Origin: Campylobacter concisus
GTDB taxonomy: Bacteria > Campylobacterota > Campylobacteria > Campylobacterales > Campylobacteraceae
DNA length: 64,000 nucleotides
Assembly (NCBI RefSeq): GCF_003048615.2
Contig: NZ_CP049263.1
Location: 1,054,001 to 1,118,000, forward strand
Reading direction: 5' to 3'
Shown here: one piece after another, positions 1 to 9,684 of the stretch
Position numbering within the stretch: position 1 is the stretch's first letter
Layout of the letters: each line of letters begins with the position of its first letter
Position numbers and translations under genes: made by a program
Notes under the pieces: generated by a model
The model's database searches: none
What the model was told of the DNA's origin: nothing
Seen by the model: the letters and a program-made list of their open reading frames with translations, nothing else

Positions 1-1
1 A

Positions 2-397
2 ATAGGCAAGATCCCGATCATCGGTAAAATTTTGAGCCTCCCAAAGATGATAGCAGTTGAGCGAGAAAACAAACACTCGCTAATAAAACTTTTAAGCGAA
101 GCAAAAGACAGAGTAGAAAATGGCCGTGTTTTAGCGATATTTCCTGAAGGCACAAGGTCTCAAACTAAAGAGCTCTTGCCATTTAAAGGTGGCGCAAAAC
201 TGCTAGTTGAAAAGCTAAATTTAAAGGTTCAGCCTATCGTAATCGTCGGAAGCGATGCGATGAAGGTGAAAGAATTTAGCTTTAAAAAAGCTGACATCAA
301 GCTCTTTTGTCTTGATCTAGTCGATACATCAAAACAAAACTGGCTAGAGGCGACTAGAGAGAGCATGCAAAAAGTCCTAGACGAAAACAGAAAATAA
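2..397 (+). CDS. plsC: 1-acyl-sn-glycerol-3-phosphate acyltransferase, 3' part
   Basis: The gene runs in from the left edge; the reading frame is open from base 2, so only the C-terminal 131 residues are visible. PlsC acylates lysophosphatidic acid to phosphatidic acid at the inner membrane. The diagnostic substrate-binding motif FPEGTRS is at 140-160, followed by the usual KGGAKLLVEK helix and a VQPIVIVGSD strand. The catalytic HX4D motif would lie upstream, outside the window. The gene is followed by a palindromic terminator at 403-422. The family call is firm; the true start cannot be seen. Confidence 0.88.
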   Translation: MGKIPIIGKILSLPKMIAVERENKHSLIKLLSEAKDRVENGRVLAIFPEGTRSQTKELLPFKGGAKLLVEKLNLKVQPIVIVGSDAMKVKEFSFKKADIKLFCLDLVDTSKQNWLEATRESMQKVLDENRK

Positions 398-402
398 ATT
401 TA

Positions 403-422
403 GCTTTGTAAATTTACAAAGC
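403..422 (+). terminator. Hairpin terminator after plsC
   Basis: A perfect 20-bp inverted repeat (GCTTTGTAAA / TTTACAAAGC) starts 5 bases after the plsC stop and is followed by a T-rich stretch (ctactctattattattt). It probably folds as an 8-bp stem with a 4-nt loop. Confidence 0.6.
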
Positions 423-489
423 CCTACTCTATTATTATTTATAAATTTTTTGTTTTATATACGAGAAATTTTTGTCCATAAATTTAAAA

Positions 490-511
490 AGGTCTAGCTC
501 TCGCCAGACCT
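490..511 (-). terminator. Terminator of the chemoreceptor gene
   Basis: Inverted repeat AGGTCT-N10-AGACCT. Read on the minus strand it is followed directly by TTTTTAAATT, the layout of an intrinsic terminator. It lies about 30 bases beyond the chemoreceptor stop codon. Confidence 0.7.
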
Positions 512-540
512 AAAAACATTAAATTTTAAGAGGTAAAAAC

Positions 541-2511
541 TTAAGTTCTAAAGACGCTTAGTTTTGTATTTAGTGCATCTGTCATCTTATTTAGATGTTC
601 AGCCGCAGAAGCTATCTCTTCGACGCTTCTCGCATTTTCAGATGAAATTTGATTGATCTCTGAGATACCATCCATGATCTCATTTACGTTTTTACCAGTT
701 GCGATGTAGTCTTGCATAGTCTTATCAGACATCGCTATGGCGTTATTCATCGTTTCGCTCATATTATTTATAGTCTTTTCAACGTCACTTGCCACATGGG
801 TTAGCTCTTGAATTTGTTTAGAGTTGATGCCCATTTGCTCGCTGCTATCATTGATCGCTTGAACGATAACGTTGATAGTTGCATTTATCTCTGTTAGAGA
901 TTTTTGAGTTCTCTCAGCTAGCTGTCTAACCTCGTCGGCTACGACTGCAAAGCCACGTCCATGCTCGCCAGCACGTGCCGCTTCGATAGCTGCGTTAAGA
1001 GCTAGTAGGTTTGTCTGATCAGCGATGTCATTGATAACAACAAGGACTGATTTAACCTGCTCAGCATCACGGCTAAGCTGCTCGATCTTACCAGCCATTT
1101 GATTTTCAACATTAGCAGAATCAACTATCTGAGACGATAGAGATTTAATAGCTTCAGTAGCTGTTTTTATATGAGTGCTTGCCTTTTGAAGGTCATCTTT
1201 ACCAGCTTGAGCAACTGCTAGTGACTCTTTCATATTCTCTTGCATTACTTTACATCTTTGATTTGTCTCTTCAACGATCTGGGTTGATTCTTCTACGCGT
1301 TTGCCTGTTTGAAGAGATGTAGAGCTTAGCTCATTTGCAACTGAGCTGTTTTCATTTGAAAGATTTTTAGTGTCGCTTATAAGTACTCTTATTCTCTCTA
1401 TAAAATCATTTATATCATTGCTTATCTTAGCAATCTCATCTTTGCCGTAGATTGGGATTTTAAGCGTAAAGTCAGATGTTATAGCATTTAAATTTGCTCC
1501 TAATCTATCAATAGGATTTGCAACCATCTTTTTAAGTAGTAATATAGATACTATTATAAGAAGCAATGTAACTATAATGCTTGCAATAATGAAGTTTTTA
1601 CTAACCACTTTTAGAGGTGTTAAAAAATCATCTGTAATAGCTGAACCAAGTAAAATCCAGTCTAGTTTGTCAAATGGTTTAAATGCCGCTATTCTTTCAA
1701 CTCCATCAGCTACAACAAGCTTGGCACCTTCTCTCTCTTTTGTGATGTTATCCATAGTAGCTTTTAGCTCACTGCTTAGCTCTTTGCCAGCTTGAGTTGG
1801 GTGGATATCAAATTTATTAGTCTTTGTATTAAAGATAGAGAAGTATCCATGCTCACCTAGCTTCATAGAAGCAAATGTCTTTTTAAGATCCTCTAGACCG
1901 TTTGTGAAGTCGTAACCTATAAATAAAACTGCTACAACCTCGCCATCTTGAATGACTGGTTCGTAAACACACATATAGTTTCTGCCAAAAATGTTTATAG
2001 CTCCTATATATGTCTCTTTATTCATCATCTTTGGATATATCGTTTTGTTTAATGCTCCAAGCGCTCTACTGCCATCATCTAGCAAAAGTGAAGTAGAAAC
2101 AGCAACAAAGTCATTGCCAGATTTAGCAAAAATTGTTGGTACTCCGCCATTTGTTAGCTTTTTGATCTTATCAGATACTTCATGATCATTATTTAATATG
2201 CCCATTTTTTCTGAGATAAGCTCTACAGCATTGTCATTTTCTGTCTTTATGGTTTGGCCATTGGTTCTTATATTGCCTAGGCTTTCTTTTAAGATATGCA
2301 TAGAGAAAACGGCGCTTTTGTAGTTGTCATCATTAAATAGCTTAACCGTATCCATTGCAAGTGCGACATTTTGTTTAACGGTAGTTACTACTCCATCCTT
2401 GATCTCACGCTCTAAGACGTGTGACGTGTAGAAAACAAAACAAGCCATACAGACCGCCAAGACTACAGCAATCGTTGCTGAAACTTTTACCAAAATACTT
2501 CGTAAATTCAT
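541..2511 (-). CDS. Methyl-accepting chemotaxis protein with periplasmic Cache sensor
   Basis: A 656-residue transmembrane chemoreceptor. Membrane segments are at about residues 8-29 and 307-327 and enclose a periplasmic sensor of about 275 residues, which contains [12 protein letters not shown] and later [19 protein letters not shown], typical of Cache_3-Cache_2 single-Cache domains. A HAMP region (about 328-380) and a long cytoplasmic coiled coil follow. The highly conserved hairpin tip that contacts CheA and CheW is at about 494-535 ([20 protein letters not shown]). There is no C-terminal CheR/CheB tethering pentapeptide. The start is set by a strong GGAGGG ribosome site just before the ATG. 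The gene is monocistronic, with its own promoter (2541-2546) and terminator (490-511). The ligand cannot be read from sequence; Cache_3-Cache_2 domains often bind small organic acids. Confidence 0.93.
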   Translation of the reverse strand: MNLRSILVKVSATIAVVLAVCMACFVFYTSHVLEREIKDGVVTTVKQNVALAMDTVKLFNDDNYKSAVFSMHILKESLGNIRTNGQTIKTENDNAVELISEKMGILNNDHEVSDKIKKLTNGGVPTIFAKSGNDFVAVSTSLLLDDGSRALGALNKTIYPKMMNKETYIGAINIFGRNYMCVYEPVIQDGEVVAVLFIGYDFTNGLEDLKKTFASMKLGEHGYFSIFNTKTNKFDIHPTQAGKELSSELKATMDNITKEREGAKLVVADGVERIAAFKPFDKLDWILLGSAITDDFLTPLKVVSKNFIIASIIVTLLLIIVSILLLKKMVANPIDRLGANLNAITSDFTLKIPIYGKDEIAKISNDINDFIERIRVLISDTKNLSNENSSVANELSSTSLQTGKRVEESTQIVEETNQRCKVMQENMKESLAVAQAGKDDLQKASTHIKTATEAIKSLSSQIVDSANVENQMAGKIEQLSRDAEQVKSVLVVINDIADQTNLLALNAAIEAARAGEHGRGFAVVADEVRQLAERTQKSLTEINATINVIVQAINDSSEQMGINSKQIQELTHVASDVEKTINNMSETMNNAIAMSDKTMQDYIATGKNVNEIMDGISEINQISSENARSVEEIASAAEHLNKMTDALNTKLSVFRT

Positions 2512-2540
2512 TTGATTCCCTCCTATGGATTTATGGCTTG

Positions 2541-2546
2541 ATTATA
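2541..2546 (-). promoter_or_regulatory. -10 box of the chemoreceptor gene
   Basis: A perfect TATAAT on the minus strand, 30 bp upstream of the ATG and in front of the GGAGGG ribosome site. No clear -35 is visible, which is normal for Campylobacter sigma-70 promoters. Confidence 0.55.
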
Positions 2547-2667
2547 CTACTATTTTAAATGAAAACTATACAAATAGCCATAATTAATAATAATTTTTAA
2601 ATATGTATTATTATTTTATTTATAAAATATAACTCTTTTAGAATATTTTATAAAATTTATAAAAAAA

Positions 2668-2688
2668 CTTGATAGCACTACTATCAAG
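2668..2688. promoter_or_regulatory. HAIR-like HspR operator upstream of htpG
   Basis: A perfect inverted repeat CTTGATA-N7-TATCAAG. The HspR-associated inverted repeat (HAIR) is CTTGAGT-N7-ACTCAAG, so arm length, spacing and the CTTGA/TCAAG ends all match. It lies 27 bp upstream of the htpG -10 box. HspR represses chaperone genes in Campylobacter and Helicobacter. The assignment is by motif only; hspR itself is not in the window. Confidence 0.6.
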
Positions 2689-2715
2689 GTTAAGTATATT
2701 TTTATCACTTTGTGT

Positions 2716-2721
2716 TATAAT
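2716..2721 (+). promoter_or_regulatory. -10 box of htpG
   Basis: A perfect TATAAT in a TGTGTTATAATC context, 30 bp upstream of the htpG ATG at 2752. The region before it is T-rich, as in Campylobacter sigma-70 promoters. Confidence 0.65.
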
Positions 2722-2751
2722 CTGCCAAAAATTTTAAAAAAGGAAAAGAAA

Positions 2752-4608
2752 ATGGCAGATAAATTTGAATTTCAGACCGAGGTCAATGACCTTTTAAATT
2801 TAATGATCCACTCTCTTTACTCAAACAAAGAGATATTTTTAAGAGAGCTCATATCAAACTCAAACGATGCACTTGACAAGCTAAACTACCTATGTTTGAC
2901 CGATGAAAAGTATAAAAGCTTAAGCTACACTCCAAGGATAGATATCAAAGTAGATGAAAAAGCTAAGACTTTAACCATCAGCGACAATGGTATCGGCATG
3001 GATAAAGATGAGCTCATCGCAAATTTAGGCACCATTGCAAGAAGCGGCACAAAGGGCTTTATGCAAAGCTTAAGTGGTGACGCAAAGAAAGATAGCTCGC
3101 TGATCGGCCAGTTTGGCGTGGGCTTTTACTCAGCATTTATGGTGGCAAACAAGATCGAAGTCATAAGCAAACGAGCACTAAGCGAGAAGGCCTATAAATG
3201 GACATCTGATGCAAAAAGCTACGAGATCGAAGATGCTAAAAAAGATGGCTTTGGTACGGATATAATCCTTCATTTAAATGACGATGAATTTGCAAATTCT
3301 TGGCGCATCGAAGAGATAGTCAAAAAATACTCAAACCACATCCCTTATCCTATTTTTATGGATAAAGAGAGCTACGTCGCACCAAAAGAAGGCGAAAAAG
3401 AGGGCACTTATGAGACCAAAAACGAGCAGATCAACAAGGCAAATGCGCTTTGGAGGCTAAATAAAGCCAGCTTAAAAGAGCAAGACTACAACGACTTTTA
3501 TAAGCAAATTTCACATGACAGCAGCGATCCGCTACTTTATATCCACACAAAGGCCGAGGGCAAGATCGAGTACTCGACACTATTTTATGTGCCAAGCACT
3601 GAGCCGTTTGATCTCTTTAGAGTTGATTATCAAAGTGGCGTGAAGCTCTATGTGAAGAGGGTTTTTATAACTGACGATGCAAAAGAGCTTTTGCCGCCAT
3701 ATCTAAGATTTATCAAAGGTGTGATCGACGTTGAGGATCTGCCGCTAAACGTTAGCCGCGAAATTTTACAAGAAAATGCGATCATGCGAACCGTTAAAGA
3801 GCAGAGCGTGAAGAAAATTTTAAGCGAACTTGCAAAAGTAAAAGATAATGACCGCGAAAAATACATAAAATTTTACAAACTATTTGGCAAGGTTTTAAAA
3901 GAGGGACTTTACGGCTTTAACGCTGAAAAAGAGCAAATTTTGGATCTTTGCCTATTTAAAAGTTCAAAAAGAGACGGACTTATCAGCCTAAAAGAGTATA
4001 AGGAAGCGATGAAAGAGGATCAAAAGTCGATATACTACATCAGCGGCAACAACGAAAATATGCTAAGAAATTCGCCGCTTCTTGAGAGCTTTAAGAAAAA
4101 CGACATCGAAGTGTTAATAATGGACGAAGAGATCGACACGATCGTAATGCCAATGGTTAATGAATTTGAAAAAACACCTCTAAAATCAGTCTCACACGCT
4201 GATATAAATGACGAGATCAAAAACGATGAGAAGGTCGATGAGAGCAAGATTGCAAACACGCTTGTTAAGATGAAAGAGATCTTAAAAGACGAGGTAAAAG
4301 ATGTTAGGCTAAGCTCAAGGCTCTCAAGCTCGGCTGCGGTGCTAATATATGATAAAAACGACCCTGACTACGCTATGCAAGAGATGTTAAAACAGATGGG
4401 ACAAGGCGCAAATGCTCCAAAAGTTAAGCCGATCTTGGAGATAAATGCTGATCATGAAATTTTCGCAAAACTTGAGAAAAATGAGGCGATGGTTTATGAC
4501 ATAGCACCTTTGCTTCTTGATATGGCAAGGCTAAATGAAGGCATGAGCCTAGAAAATCCAGCTAAATTTTCAGAGCTTCTAACAAAAGTGATAATAAAAG
4601 CTATATAA
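2752..4608 (+). CDS. htpG: Molecular chaperone HtpG (Hsp90)
   Basis: A 618-residue cytosolic Hsp90-family ATP-dependent chaperone. The N-terminal GHKL ATPase domain has all its motifs: [13 protein letters not shown], the DNGIGM loop, the [11 protein letters not shown] lid and the [13 protein letters not shown] loop. The middle domain carries [13 protein letters not shown] and a C-terminal dimerisation domain follows. The start is set at 2752 ([11 protein letters not shown]) because it matches the family start and has an AAGGAAAAG site just upstream; an ATG 14 codons earlier (2710) falls on the promoter and is unlikely. Transcription probably starts from the TATAAT at 2716-2721, with HspR-type control by the repeat at 2668-2688. 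A GAAA-tetraloop terminator follows. Confidence 0.97.
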   Translation: MADKFEFQTEVNDLLNLMIHSLYSNKEIFLRELISNSNDALDKLNYLCLTDEKYKSLSYTPRIDIKVDEKAKTLTISDNGIGMDKDELIANLGTIARSGTKGFMQSLSGDAKKDSSLIGQFGVGFYSAFMVANKIEVISKRALSEKAYKWTSDAKSYEIEDAKKDGFGTDIILHLNDDEFANSWRIEEIVKKYSNHIPYPIFMDKESYVAPKEGEKEGTYETKNEQINKANALWRLNKASLKEQDYNDFYKQISHDSSDPLLYIHTKAEGKIEYSTLFYVPSTEPFDLFRVDYQSGVKLYVKRVFITDDAKELLPPYLRFIKGVIDVEDLPLNVSREILQENAIMRTVKEQSVKKILSELAKVKDNDREKYIKFYKLFGKVLKEGLYGFNAEKEQILDLCLFKSSKRDGLISLKEYKEAMKEDQKSIYYISGNNENMLRNSPLLESFKKNDIEVLIMDEEIDTIVMPMVNEFEKTPLKSVSHADINDEIKNDEKVDESKIANTLVKMKEILKDEVKDVRLSSRLSSSAAVLIYDKNDPDYAMQEMLKQMGQGANAPKVKPILEINADHEIFAKLEKNEAMVYDIAPLLLDMARLNEGMSLENPAKFSELLTKVIIKAI

Positions 4609-4615
4609 AATTTGT

Positions 4616-4637
4616 AAGCCCAAAGAAATTTGGGCTT
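4616..4637 (+). terminator. Terminator of htpG
   Basis: A perfect 9-bp stem (AAGCCCAAA / TTTGGGCTT) closed by a GAAA tetraloop, then a T-rich tail. It lies between the convergent htpG and adhesin genes, though the minus-strand side has a poorer T tract. Confidence 0.8.
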
Positions 4638-4661
4638 TACCTTTTTAATAAATTTAAATTT

Positions 4662-7600
4662 CTATAACAGATCAACTTGCACGCCGTCTTGGATCTCGAT
4701 AAAAACAGTGTGTGTTGATGGTATCAGTCTTCCATTGATGGTTTCTTGACGATCAAAAGTCGCTTTGTAGACTTGATTTACCGCGTCTCCATCACTTGTA
4801 ACATCTACTTTGTTATAAGTATCGCCAACAACGCTATGTTTATTATTTAGCGTGGTGATATCTGCTTTTGTGGCTTTTACAAAATCATGCGTAAGCTGTA
4901 CTAAATCTTTGCTGTCGCCTATAACCTTTAGCACGGTATTTACACTCTCGCTGGCCGCACTGTTGCTCGCATCTCTTGTATTTCTACTATCTACGATGTC
5001 AAAGATGCCATTTGGGCTAAATTTTATAGAAACAGCCTGATCTGCACTACCAAGTTGTACTTTTTCAAAGTTATTTATCTTTTTAACATTGTCTAAATTT
5101 GAAAAATCCACATCATCAACTACTATAAGCGTATCTACTCCGCCTTTGCCGTCTATCGCCCTGCCCTTACTATAAACAAAAGCATCATCTAGGTTACCGC
5201 CTTTTACGTCGCCTTCTTGTTTTAGATAGATTGGGTCTCCAAAATTTGCCTCGCTATATTTGCTTGTATTTATCTCGTAAGAATTTGTAGCTCCTATTTT
5301 TTTAATAAAATCATTTTGAATGAGCGCTTCAACATAGTTATTGCTAAAGAGGCGAGTACCACTATGCTCTGATCCTACTAAAGTGTCTATCGGATAAGGT
5401 CCACTAGCTGGCGCACTATTTTTTTGCATTATATACAAAGATAAATTCATCTCGCCAGTTCCGTCCATATACTCCATATCAAATTTATAAAAGCCAGCCT
5501 TATTAAATGTAAAATCCCTACTCCACCATTGACCATTTTTGCCATATGATACCTCTGTGGACGGCTGTATAAATGTTGTTGCACTTCCAAATTTTTGTGT
5601 ATTGCCATTTATAGTTAGCTCTACATAGTTGTGTAGGTCGGCTGCTCTTACTGAGTATGTTCCAGGAGCATTTACATATATCCAACCATCCATTTTCATG
5701 ACAAGGTCAGAGCCAACAGGGTTTGACTCACCAAGCGTGTAGTTGCCAGGCTTGCCTTTTAATGTGCCATTTGCAAAGCTTATATTTTCTCCTGTGCCAG
5801 CAGTCGTATCTACGCCGTTTCTAAATTTCTTTGGTGCGTATGGGTTAGATGCGCTATACAAGGCATCGTTTCCATATCTACCCACCCTTGCTAGATCTTC
5901 TGCGTGCATATTGCCTGGGTCAGACAGGGTCTTATAGTGCGTCCCAGAGGCAAACTGCACAACGTCATATGTAGTAGAGGCGCTTGGAGAGTAAATTTTG
6001 ATATAGTCTTTATAGATGGATTTGCCCCCTCGCTGCGAGTAAACACCAGAGTTGTTACTGCCTACCCTAGCCGTCCAAGATGGATCTACATAGTTATAAA
6101 ACCACATATCAGCATCAAGGCCGCTGTTGCCGATAAAAGTTACTGTGCTAACAGAGACGTTTCCTGCGGTGTCGGCATTTTTTATCATGAAATTTGCTCC
6201 AGTGCTGTTTGCTGGCAGGGCAAAATTTTCAGAGTAGCTGTGCGTATCATCAAGGGCTGAACTTTTGTGGACGGAATTTAGCAGATCATAAAGATCTACT
6301 TTGTTTATAGTGTTTTTATTTAGCGTGTTGTTGCCGCCCGCATCGGTGCCAACACTACCTGAGATATCTACGCTAGTTACATGTGAAGTTGCCGTTGGAG
6401 TGCCGATCGCATCAGGGGTGGCGTCTAGATCTACGTGAACTATCAGATCATCATCCTTTGTATCATCACTCTTTAAAACGGTCGCTCTTATGTTTGAGTA
6501 TCTCTCATCTAGCTTTATACCAAGGGCCTCAAAGTCCATATTTACACGTTTATCTGCGCCGACTGTTAGATCTATATATGTTTGCCCGCTTGGTAAAATT
6601 TTGGCATTGCCATGATCATCCTCAAGTGCTAAACGAAGCTTTGTGCCAGGGTCGCGGTCCACGCCAAATATAATATTTGGCTGTTCGTCGTTAGTAAGTG
6701 AGATGTTGTACTCTTTTATGGTTTTTGTCTCATCATCAAAGTTATTTTTCTGGATAACCTTCTCATAGTCTTCTACCCTAAGGTATTTAGCGATATTTAT
6801 AGCTCCTCCATCTATCTGCGTGGCAAGCTTGACGTCATCTATGTAGCTTAGAATTCCAAAGTCAAAGAGCCTACCGCGAACGCCATCAGTTGTGGTGACC
6901 TCGTTTGGTGTCGTGATAGTGGCTCTAACAGGCGTAGAGTGATCGACCGAGATAGGGACATTTGGTATGCTAAATTTACCATCTACTATAGGAAGTGGCG
7001 CTGAGCCGTCACTTGGCAAGGCGGTTAGTCCGTCGTCGCTTATTGTGTATTTGACAGTTGTAGTTACAGCTGGTATGGTAGGAGTTGAGATAGTGACGCT
7101 TACGTTGCTTCCTGGTTTTGCGTTGCTAGGCACGTAGATATCAAGGTCGCTTTGGGTTGATGGTGAGCCAGAAGGCGTGGTGATGCTATCAATTAGCCCG
7201 TCTCCGTCATTATCCCTTGCAAACTGCACCTTTATGCTGTTATCTACGGTGATCTCGTCTGTGACTGGGTCTGCTTTGTTGCCAGCTTTGTCGGTAAATG
7301 TGGTCGTGAAATTTGTCGTAACGCCATAAAGTTTTGTCGTGGTCTCTATGGTGCCATTATTTACATTGATAGCTACGCCATCATCTCTTGTGGCGCTATA
7401 TGTGCCGGATGCGTTTTGAGAAATTTTAATGGTTATCTTATCTGTCTTGCCGTCGCTTCCTGCGATATCTATCTCAAATTTATCGCCATCTCTTGCGTCG
7501 TTTGGAATTTTCATCTTTATAGAGGTTTTCGCACCATCAGGGCTAAAGCCACTCTCTTTACTAGTTAGCACACCGTCTTTATCGCTATCTTTTGCAAACT

Positions 7601-9365
7601 GCACGTGCGGAGACCTAACAGGTGCGACCGTATCGCTTGAAATTTCACTCACGCTTGAAGCTTTTAAAGCTCCAGTCGTGCCATCAATGATCGTCGTGCT
7701 TAGTTTTTTCCTACTTGGATCAGTTGAGCTTGTAGGGTCAGTAACTGTGATCTTGCCATTTTGGATAGAGATAGTCTCACTACCTCCATCAAGCGTGGCA
7801 GTAAGTCCGTCAGGTGCGATAGTATAGGTCTTTGTGACGCTTGTTGGTGTGCTAGCTGGATCATCGACCTTTATGCGGATCTTGTCGCCAACTGCGGCGT
7901 TGTTTGGCACATAGATATCGATAAGCGACGCCGTGCCGCCACTTTTAGCTAGTTCGGCTGCATTTATAATGCCGTCTTTGTTCTCATCAAGTGTAAAAAC
8001 AGCGATCGGATCGTTATTATTTGCTATAGTTACCGTATCTGTCGCACCTGGATTGCCTGATTTACTTATCATTTGGATATTTACATTTGTTGGCGTTGAT
8101 GATGAAATTTTAACAGCACTTGCCACATTAAAGCCGACATTTCCGCCGCTCTCACTTGTGAGTGGATAGCTCTCACCACTATCTTTATCCACAAGCGTGC
8201 CACTAGATGTTTTAACAAGCGTCTTTTCATGCAAAGTGCCGTCAGGATCGGTGGTAGTGAGCTTTATCTTATCGCCTATTTTCATATTTGGTGATAAAAC
8301 GATCTTCGCATCGTCGCTTGGGGTACTGTTGGCTGGATTAAAGCCATTTTCGCTAGCGTCTATCACGCCATCGCCGTTTAGGTCTTTTCCTAAAACCACC
8401 TTTGTAAAGCTAAGAGCTGGCGTAACGGTATCAACGCTTGCGGCTGCCTTTGCTGGAGCTGAGCTAGCGCCATTTGCTAGTGTGATGCTAGAGCTTACAT
8501 TAAATGGAGCATTTGGCGTTATAGCAACGCTTGGGATGATAAATTCTTTTTGATCTGGATTTGTTGCATTTGGCGTGATAGGCAAAATTTCGCTTGGATT
8601 GTTTTCATTTATCACGCTTGTGCCTGCAGGATCTACCTTGTAAGAAAGCGTGGTCTTTGTGCCGTTATTTACAACTTCTAGCGTCACTTTGTCGCCTGGC
8701 TTGAAGTCATTGTTAAAAGCAACAGCCATGCTTGTGTGATTAGGATCGCCGCCTGCTTCTGCGATATTGATATAACCATCGCCGTCAAGGTCTTTTAAAA
8801 GTGCAATGCTAGGCGCTGGTATAGCTGGAGCACTCTCTTTTTGTTCAGCCGCTACTGGCGCTGCTCCGCTAATAGAACTAACCGGCATTGCTGGCTCGCT
8901 TGAGATGATAGCTGGTAGCTCTAGCGTACCGCCATCAAACCAAACTACGTTTGAGATGTGTCCTTGCGTGTCAAAATTTGATCCATTTATGCTTGTTGCG
9001 TCGCTACCATGACTTGAGCCATGAGAGTGGTGGCTAGAGCCTTGAGCGCTTTCGTCGCTGCTTTTGCTACTAGACTCTTCGCTCTCGCCAAAAATCCTTC
9101 TCTTGTCTTCTTCTACTTGCGCTTCATTGCCTTGGGCGTCAAATTTTGCATTTGATAGCTCTTTTGTGATGATGATATTTTGTGGTTCAAGTAGTGTGAT
9201 AGGCGCAGCGTGATCAAAATTTACAACAATAGTGTCGTTGCTGCTTTGCGTGATGATCTCATCGCCCAAAAATATCTCATCGCCCTGCTTTAGCAAGATC
9301 AACTTTCCATTGCGTTTTACAAAAACTTTTCCACTTATCTTTGCGACGACACCAACGCTTTGCAT
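4662..9365 (-). CDS. Giant type I secreted adhesin with retention module and PA14-like domain
   Basis: A 1567-residue protein with no classical signal peptide. Residues 1-70 (MQSVGVVAKISGKVFVKRNG...) match the N-terminal retention module of LapA/BapA-type adhesins, which holds the protein in the outer membrane during type I secretion. A Ser/His linker follows (about 108-122, SSHHSHGSSHGS). Five similar units about 130 residues apart each start with a calcium-loop-like DxDxDG sequence, near residues 192, 332, 463, 595 and 720. A PA14/GLEYA-like carbohydrate-binding domain spans about 1095-1312 (WIYVNAPGTYSVRAADLHNYVELTING). The C-terminal part has a single GKGGVDTLIVVDDVDF stretch and an Ala/Ser/Asn-rich tail suited to type I export. 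No type I exporter genes lie in the window. The start has an AAAGGATG site. The role as a cell-surface adhesin is inferred from architecture. Confidence 0.8.
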   Translation of the reverse strand: MQSVGVVAKISGKVFVKRNGKLILLKQGDEIFLGDEIITQSSNDTIVVNFDHAAPITLLEPQNIIITKELSNAKFDAQGNEAQVEEDKRRIFGESEESSSKSSDESAQGSSHHSHGSSHGSDATSINGSNFDTQGHISNVVWFDGGTLELPAIISSEPAMPVSSISGAAPVAAEQKESAPAIPAPSIALLKDLDGDGYINIAEAGGDPNHTSMAVAFNNDFKPGDKVTLEVVNNGTKTTLSYKVDPAGTSVINENNPSEILPITPNATNPDQKEFIIPSVAITPNAPFNVSSSITLANGASSAPAKAAASVDTVTPALSFTKVVLGKDLNGDGVIDASENGFNPANSTPSDDAKIVLSPNMKIGDKIKLTTTDPDGTLHEKTLVKTSSGTLVDKDSGESYPLTSESGGNVGFNVASAVKISSSTPTNVNIQMISKSGNPGATDTVTIANNNDPIAVFTLDENKDGIINAAELAKSGGTASLIDIYVPNNAAVGDKIRIKVDDPASTPTSVTKTYTIAPDGLTATLDGGSETISIQNGKITVTDPTSSTDPSRKKLSTTIIDGTTGALKASSVSEISSDTVAPVRSPHVQFAKDSDKDGVLTSKESGFSPDGAKTSIKMKIPNDARDGDKFEIDIAGSDGKTDKITIKISQNASGTYSATRDDGVAINVNNGTIETTTKLYGVTTNFTTTFTDKAGNKADPVTDEITVDNSIKVQFARDNDGDGLIDSITTPSGSPSTQSDLDIYVPSNAKPGSNVSVTISTPTIPAVTTTVKYTISDDGLTALPSDGSAPLPIVDGKFSIPNVPISVDHSTPVRATITTPNEVTTTDGVRGRLFDFGILSYIDDVKLATQIDGGAINIAKYLRVEDYEKVIQKNNFDDETKTIKEYNISLTNDEQPNIIFGVDRDPGTKLRLALEDDHGNAKILPSGQTYIDLTVGADKRVNMDFEALGIKLDERYSNIRATVLKSDDTKDDDLIVHVDLDATPDAIGTPTATSHVTSVDISGSVGTDAGGNNTLNKNTINKVDLYDLLNSVHKSSALDDTHSYSENFALPANSTGANFMIKNADTAGNVSVSTVTFIGNSGLDADMWFYNYVDPSWTARVGSNNSGVYSQRGGKSIYKDYIKIYSPSASTTYDVVQFASGTHYKTLSDPGNMHAEDLARVGRYGNDALYSASNPYAPKKFRNGVDTTAGTGENISFANGTLKGKPGNYTLGESNPVGSDLVMKMDGWIYVNAPGTYSVRAADLHNYVELTINGNTQKFGSATTFIQPSTEVSYGKNGQWWSRDFTFNKAGFYKFDMEYMDGTGEMNLSLYIMQKNSAPASGPYPIDTLVGSEHSGTRLFSNNYVEALIQNDFIKKIGATNSYEINTSKYSEANFGDPIYLKQEGDVKGGNLDDAFVYSKGRAIDGKGGVDTLIVVDDVDFSNLDNVKKINNFEKVQLGSADQAVSIKFSPNGIFDIVDSRNTRDASNSAASESVNTVLKVIGDSKDLVQLTHDFVKATKADITTLNNKHSVVGDTYNKVDVTSDGDAVNQVYKATFDRQETINGRLIPSTHTVFIEIQDGVQVDLL

Positions 9366-9415
9366 CTTTCATCCTTTAAATTTAAAACTAAAACATCCAT
9401 TTAAATTTTCACGCG

Positions 9416-9421
9416 ATTATA
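9416..9421 (-). promoter_or_regulatory. -10 box of the adhesin gene
   Basis: A TATAAT on the minus strand (GGCTATAATCGCG), about 50 bp upstream of the adhesin ATG, with a T-rich region upstream. This suggests a separate promoter. Confidence 0.55.
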
Positions 9422-9656
9422 GCCAAAAGTATTACAAAATAAATAAAGTGATTTTATATAAAAAATTGTCATTTTGCACTCTTTTTTATATCTAAAATTT
9501 AGTGTGATTACCTGATAGTGCGCTATTTTTGCAATGATATAAAAGAGCAAATTTAAATAAATTTTATCAGTAAGAAAATTTCTATATCACAAAGTAAATT
9601 TTAAAACTATTTTGTTATCAAATTTTATTTATTTTGAAAAATTTATGTTTGAAATC

Positions 9657-9678
9657 TCCCACGCCAAAAGACGTGGGA
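9657..9678 (-). terminator. Hairpin after mfrE
   Basis: A 7-bp GC-rich stem TCCCACG / CGTGGGA with an 8-nt loop, six bases beyond the mfrE stop. The U tract on the minus strand is weak (gatttc), so termination may be only partly efficient. Confidence 0.55.
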
Positions 9679-9684
9679 TAAAAT

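Larger units (their letters stand above)
9366..9684. other. Intergenic region between mfrE and the adhesin gene
   Basis: 319 bp of AT-rich sequence holding the adhesin promoter (9416-9421) and the mfrE terminator-like hairpin (9657-9678). I see no gene, tRNA or conserved RNA in it. Confidence 0.6.

Noticed and set aside
5904-6260. Plus-strand ORFs of about 60-130 codons inside the adhesin gene
   Set aside because: All are antisense shadows of the long minus-strand frame and none has family motifs.
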